DNA of 17,376 nt from Desulfobacteraceae bacterium. Lineage in GTDB: Bacteria > Desulfobacterota > Desulfobacteria > Desulfobacterales > UBA5616. The translations under genes and the position numbers were made by a program. Of the stretch, positions 14,244 through 17,376 are shown in pieces. The stretch is from NCBI GenBank assembly GCA_030620375.1, contig JAUXEW010000031.1:1-17376 (forward strand), given 5' to 3'. The notes beneath the pieces were generated by a model, which searched no databases, was not told the DNA's origin, and saw nothing but the letters and a program-made list of their open reading frames with translations. How positions within the stretch are numbered: the stretch's first letter is position 1; every line of letters begins with the position of its first letter.

Positions 14244-15407
14244 ATGAAGATCCATGAATACCAGGCAAAGGAATTGTTTAGAAAATTCAATGTTCCGGTA
14301 CCCGAGGGCGAGGTTGCGTTTAATCCGGAAGAAGCATCGGCGATAGCCGAGAAATTAGGCGGATTTCCGGTTGTGATTAAAGCGCAGATACACGCCGGCG
14401 GACGGGGGAAAGGCGGCGGTGTAAAACTGGCAAAATCCTTAGACGAAGCCGTCACAATGGCGGATGACATTATCGGCATGACCCTGGTTACCCATCAAAC
14501 AGGTCCGGAAGGGCGGCTGGTCAGAAAAGTGCTGGTCGAGCAGGGACTTAATATTATAAATGAACTCTATTTAAGCATCTTGCCTGACCGTGCTACGGCC
14601 AAAAACGTGATTATGGCCAGTGAGGCCGGGGGCATGGATATTGAAGCCGTGGCTGAAGAAACCCCGGAAAAAATCATCAAGGTATATATTGACCCGTTGT
14701 TGGGTATTCAGGCGTATCATTGCCGGGAAGTGGCATTCGGGCTAAACATACCGGCCGCAGCCATGAAACAGTTTCAAGGATTGCTAAGAAATCTGTACGC
14801 CCTTTTTGTTGATTATGACTGTTCTCTGTTAGAAATCAATCCCCTCGTGCTAACGGCGGAAGACAATGTGATTGCGCTGGACGCAAAAGTAGACATTGAC
14901 GGTAATGCCCTGTACCGCCATAAAGATGCTGCGGAATACCGGGACACGGATGAAGAAGATCCCCTGGAAGTGGAAGCGTCAAAATACAATTTAAACTACA
15001 TTAATTTAGGCGGTGGTAATGTGGGAAACATGGTCAATGGTGCAGGCCTGGCCATGGCCACAATGGATATTATTAAACTTGCCGGCGCCGAACCCGCCAA
15101 CTTCTTGGATGTGGGGGGCGGCGCAGATGCTGAAATGGTTGAAAACGGCTTTAAAATCATCCTCAGCGATCCCAATGTGAAAGCAATCCTGATTAACATT
15201 TTTGGGGGAATTGCACGCTGTGATGTGCTGGCGACAGGTGTGGTTCAGGCCTCAGAAAAGATGGGCCTGAAGGTCCCGGTAGTGATCAGAATGGAAGGGA
15301 CCAACGTGGAAGAAGGGCGAAAAATTCTGGCCGACGCCGGTCTCAACCTGATTTCAGCGGTTGATATAAAAGACGCGGCCAAAAAAGTTGCAGAAATTGT
15401 TAGTTGA
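14244..15407 (+). CDS. sucC: Succinyl-CoA synthetase beta subunit
   Basis: With SucD it interconverts succinyl-CoA plus ADP (or GDP) and phosphate with succinate, CoA and ATP (or GTP). The 387-residue protein begins with the family signature MKIHEYQAKELFRKFNVPVP, has an ATP-grasp domain with KAQIHAGGRGKGGGVK (46-61), LEINPLVL and ALDAKVDIDGNALYRH, and a CoA-ligase-like C-terminal domain with NLGGGNVGNMVNGAGLAMATMD, FLDVGGGA and INIFGGIARCDVLATGVV. Length equals the usual bacterial form. A textbook AAGGAGG lies 8 bases before the ATG. Nucleotide preference cannot be read with confidence. Placed after the mutase and transcarboxylase genes, it is the step that conserves energy as succinyl-CoA from propionate is released. 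Confidence 0.97.
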   Translation: MKIHEYQAKELFRKFNVPVPEGEVAFNPEEASAIAEKLGGFPVVIKAQIHAGGRGKGGGVKLAKSLDEAVTMADDIIGMTLVTHQTGPEGRLVRKVLVEQGLNIINELYLSILPDRATAKNVIMASEAGGMDIEAVAEETPEKIIKVYIDPLLGIQAYHCREVAFGLNIPAAAMKQFQGLLRNLYALFVDYDCSLLEINPLVLTAEDNVIALDAKVDIDGNALYRHKDAAEYRDTDEEDPLEVEASKYNLNYINLGGGNVGNMVNGAGLAMATMDIIKLAGAEPANFLDVGGGADAEMVENGFKIILSDPNVKAILINIFGGIARCDVLATGVVQASEKMGLKVPVVIRMEGTNVEEGRKILADAGLNLISAVDIKDAAKKVAEIVS

Positions 15408-15479
15408 TGAACTCGTAAAAAATGAAGGGCGGCTTAAAAAAATTGCGCCCCATATTTTAAATAAAGTGAGGAAAAAACC

Positions 15480-16349
15480 GTGAGCATATTTGTCGATAAA
15501 AATACGATGCTTTTAGTTCAGGGAATCACTGGAAAGGAAGGACAGTTCCATACCCGTCAATGTATTGCCTACGGGACAAATATCGTTGCCGGCGTGACCC
15601 CCGGAAAAGGCGGACAAAAAATGGATGACGTCCCGGTTTTTAATAGCGTTCAAACCGCCGTGAAAGAAACCGGCGCCAACTGCAGCCTGATCTTTGTGCC
15701 GCCCCCGTTTGCGGCCGATGCCATCATGGAAGCGGCTGATGGCGGCGTGGATCTTATTGTCGCCATCACCGAAGGCATCCCGGTGATGGATATGATGAAG
15801 GTAAAAAACTATATCCAAAACAAACCCGTCCGCCTGATCGGACCTAACTGTCCGGGAATCATTACACCGGGTGAATGTAAAGTCGGAATCATGCCCGCCC
15901 CGATCCACAAACCCGGCGGGCCCATCGGCGTAATCTCCCGCTCCGGGACATTAACCTATGAAGTCGTTTATCAGTTGACCTTACAAGACATCGGTCAGAC
16001 CACCTGTCTCGGTATTGGTGGTGATCCGGTAAACGGAACCAACTTTATCGATTGTTTAGATGCATTTCAAAAAAATGATGACACGACTGGCATTGTGATG
16101 GTGGGAGAAATCGGCGGAAATTCAGAAGAAGATGCCGCTGAATTTATAAAGGCAAATGTAACCAAACCGGTGGTCGGCTTTATTGCCGGTTTGACCGCCC
16201 CTCCGGGAAGACGGATGGGACATGCCGGTGCGATTATCAGCGGCAAAAGCGGAACCGGCCAGGCAAAAATCGCCGCCATGAAAGACTGCGGAATTCATGT
16301 TTGTGAAAATCTCGGAACGTTGGGAGAGCTCTGTGCTAAAGTTTTTTAA
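15480..16349 (+). CDS. sucD: Succinyl-CoA synthetase alpha subunit
   Basis: The 289-residue alpha subunit binds CoA through an N-terminal Rossmann domain (VQGITGKEGQFHTRQCIAYG, VAGVTPGKGG) and carries the histidine phosphorylated during catalysis, H248 in GRRMGHAGAI. The segments RLIGPNCPGII, SRSGTLTYEVV and GIGGDPVNGTNFIDCL are characteristic. Length is normal. Translation starts with GTG at 15480, preceded by GTGAGGA about 8 bases upstream; the start codon fits because the product begins MSIFVDKNTMLLVQG as expected. The 72-base gap after sucC holds a small GGGCG/CGCCC hairpin (15427-15450) without a T-run, so both genes are probably on one transcript. The gene converges on the minus-strand gene that follows. 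Confidence 0.97.
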   Translation: MSIFVDKNTMLLVQGITGKEGQFHTRQCIAYGTNIVAGVTPGKGGQKMDDVPVFNSVQTAVKETGANCSLIFVPPPFAADAIMEAADGGVDLIVAITEGIPVMDMMKVKNYIQNKPVRLIGPNCPGIITPGECKVGIMPAPIHKPGGPIGVISRSGTLTYEVVYQLTLQDIGQTTCLGIGGDPVNGTNFIDCLDAFQKNDDTTGIVMVGEIGGNSEEDAAEFIKANVTKPVVGFIAGLTAPPGRRMGHAGAIISGKSGTGQAKIAAMKDCGIHVCENLGTLGELCAKVF

Positions 16350-16407
16350 CAGCCGGCGGCATTTAATACTTTAAAAGTAAAAAAAACATTTTTAAGAAAC
16401 TAACTTT

Positions 16408-17022
16408 TTACGGTACCACCCATGAGGCTTTCAGTTTGTTCCCATCCCATGTAAATTGGGCCCTCATATGACCGGTCGCCCTGAGAATCAGCCAATCCAT
16501 ATGATTGAACCGGCAGACAATTACAGCGAAATTTTCTCTGCCTGCTTGACTGTGTAAAAGTTCAGAGGATTTATCGAGAATGGAATCAAGCAGCCCGGAA
16601 GCTGGTTCTTGTATCGGCGTCCCCGGGGGATATGTGGTGCGGTAGTTGATTCGACTGATGATGTGTGTACTATCCCATTGTTTTTCAGCCAGGCTGTCAT
16701 GGGTGTGCAACGTTACATTGCCCGATATACGCAACTGGATTTTCTCCTTTGGATGATAAAAAAGCCAGCTTGCTGCAGGGTTATTTTGAATTTGACTGAC
16801 TTTGGGTGCACGAAAATCAGAATGACATATGAGAATCCGATCTGATTTCAAAAAATCTCGCAGTATGACGGTCCTTAAGTTTACCCTATCACCCCCGCAT
16901 GTTGCAAGGGCCGGCCAATGAAAAGGGTGCGTAAAATTTCGGGCGCCACGGTCAAGCATCTTTAAGCTCCCTCTGAGCACATCATCAAGGGTTTTCCATT
17001 TTTCTTTTTTTTTGAATATCAT
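16408..17022 (-). CDS. Pyridoxamine 5'-phosphate oxidase-fold FMN-binding protein (Alr4036-like)
   Basis: The 204-residue protein shows the split-barrel flavin fold of the Alr4036/Pyridox_oxase_2 type: PALATCGGDRVNLRTVILRDF (about 38-57), ILICHSDFRAPKVSQIQNNPAASWLFY (about 63-89), KIQLRISGNVTLH, and a C-terminal TWDGNKLKASWVVP. The RTVxLR and SDxRxPK segments are the usual FMN-phosphate contacts. It is shorter and different from true PdxH in the substrate region, so the substrate is unknown. The ATG at 17022 is kept because the protein start is plausible, but the ribosome binding site is poor. It faces sucD tail to tail across 58 AT-rich bases with no convincing terminator, and looks unrelated to the propionate genes. 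Confidence 0.75.
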   Translation of the reverse strand: MIFKKKEKWKTLDDVLRGSLKMLDRGARNFTHPFHWPALATCGGDRVNLRTVILRDFLKSDRILICHSDFRAPKVSQIQNNPAASWLFYHPKEKIQLRISGNVTLHTHDSLAEKQWDSTHIISRINYRTTYPPGTPIQEPASGLLDSILDKSSELLHSQAGRENFAVIVCRFNHMDWLILRATGHMRAQFTWDGNKLKASWVVP

Positions 17023-17062
17023 AACGGCATTTCGAATTTTTTCTTGAATGACTTTTGATTAA

Positions 17063-17091
17063 AGCTTAACGCTATAAGAAATGCTTGTCAA
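17063..17091 (-). promoter_or_regulatory. Candidate sigma70 promoter for the FMN-binding protein gene
   Basis: On the minus strand a perfect TTGACA (17091-17086) is followed after 17 bases by TAAGCT (17068-17063), a partial -10. The start would be near 17056, about 34 bases before the gene's ATG. Confidence 0.45.
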
Positions 17092-17229
17092 TCGACACGC
17101 CTTTGCCCCTTATTATTGGAACCCGGTTAAAACTGCTGTTTAATACAATCAAATTTTAATAGTCCTTCACAACCTCAGTTAAAAAAATTGGGTGTGACCT
17201 CAGTAGATTATTTATTTTATGAAAAACCC

Positions 17230-17340
17230 TTGATCCTGTCAAACCATGTTGGTATCCTTAACCTGTTACCTTGACAAGCCGGTTGGCCCGGCAGCCCTTT
17301 TGCCCGGTAATAATTACATTTGGGCAGAACCGGTAATCCG
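17230..17340 (+). promoter_or_regulatory. Upstream region of the right-edge gene: possible promoter, hairpins and a direct repeat
   Basis: The stretch 17023-17356 has no gene. Besides the minus-strand promoter it holds TTGATC (17230-17235) with TATCCT (17253-17258) at 17-base spacing, a hairpin GCCGG/CCGGC (17278-17292), a TGCCC/GGGCA pair (17301-17326), and two exact CCGGTAAT copies (17304-17311 and 17330-17337), 26 bases apart. The repeats could be regulator half-sites for the downstream gene. All of this is suggestive only. Confidence 0.3.
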
Positions 17341-17356
17341 GAAAAAGGATTAAGGG

Positions 17357-17376
17357 ATGAACGTTTTAATTGAAAA
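17357..17376 (+). CDS. 5' start of a plus-strand gene cut by the window edge
   Basis: ATG at 17357 opens MNVLIE and runs into the window end. AAAGG lies 8 bases upstream, a fair ribosome binding site, and the preceding region has promoter-like elements. Too little is present to name it. Confidence 0.4.

Noticed and set aside
16350..16407. Bidirectional terminator between sucD and the FMN-binding protein gene
   Set aside because: Only AT-rich runs and a weak ACTT/AAGT pairing are present. No GC-rich stem next to a T-run was found on either strand.

Overview
The window is a gene-dense, mostly plus-strand stretch of a bacterial chromosome with mid-range G+C (judged by eye). It carries a complete methylmalonyl-CoA route next to queuosine genes, and it has dispersed CCCGC/GCGGG hairpin repeats between genes. 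This suggests a propionate-metabolising anaerobe, most likely a Desulfobacterota sulfate reducer of the Desulfobacteraceae/Desulfosarcina type. That placement is inference from gene content and protein character; no marker rRNA is present.

Layout. (1) 1-1735: the last codons of an unidentified plus-strand gene converge on gatB (minus strand), with a shared bidirectional terminator between them. (2) 1736-4505: a near-consensus sigma70 promoter, a leader of about 275 nt rich in inverted repeats, a small DUF2065 membrane protein, queA and tgt, making a queuosine operon. (3) 4528-5998: a small NifU-type Fe-S protein and a class I aminotransferase. (4) 6165-9980: methylmalonyl-CoA epimerase, one-chain B12-dependent methylmalonyl-CoA mutase and its G-protein chaperone MeaB. 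(5) 10114-14005: carboxyltransferase (12S/MmdA type), a small soluble OadG-like protein, and a 5S/OadA-type carboxyltransferase fused to a biotin carrier domain. (6) 14244-16349: succinyl-CoA synthetase sucC and sucD. (7) 16408-17022 (minus): an FMN-binding protein of the pyridoxamine-phosphate-oxidase fold. (8) 17357 to the end: the probable first codons of another plus-strand gene.

How the genes work together. With propionyl-CoA as input, MmdA plus the biotin-bearing OadA-like protein can move a carboxyl group from oxaloacetate to propionyl-CoA, giving (S)-methylmalonyl-CoA and pyruvate. The epimerase makes the (R) form, the mutase with MeaB makes succinyl-CoA, and SucCD recovers ATP (or GTP) while releasing succinate. 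The set is reversible, so it could also make propionate. No membrane decarboxylase beta subunit (ion pump) is present, which favours a soluble transcarboxylase.

The least explained material is non-coding: the structured leader ahead of the queuosine operon, and a three-copy intergenic repeat. One copy of that repeat supplies the last codons and stop of tgt and the ribosome binding site of the next gene. The two fuller copies end in terminator-like hairpins just upstream of mce and sucC. No rRNA, tRNA, CRISPR array, insertion sequence or prophage gene was seen.
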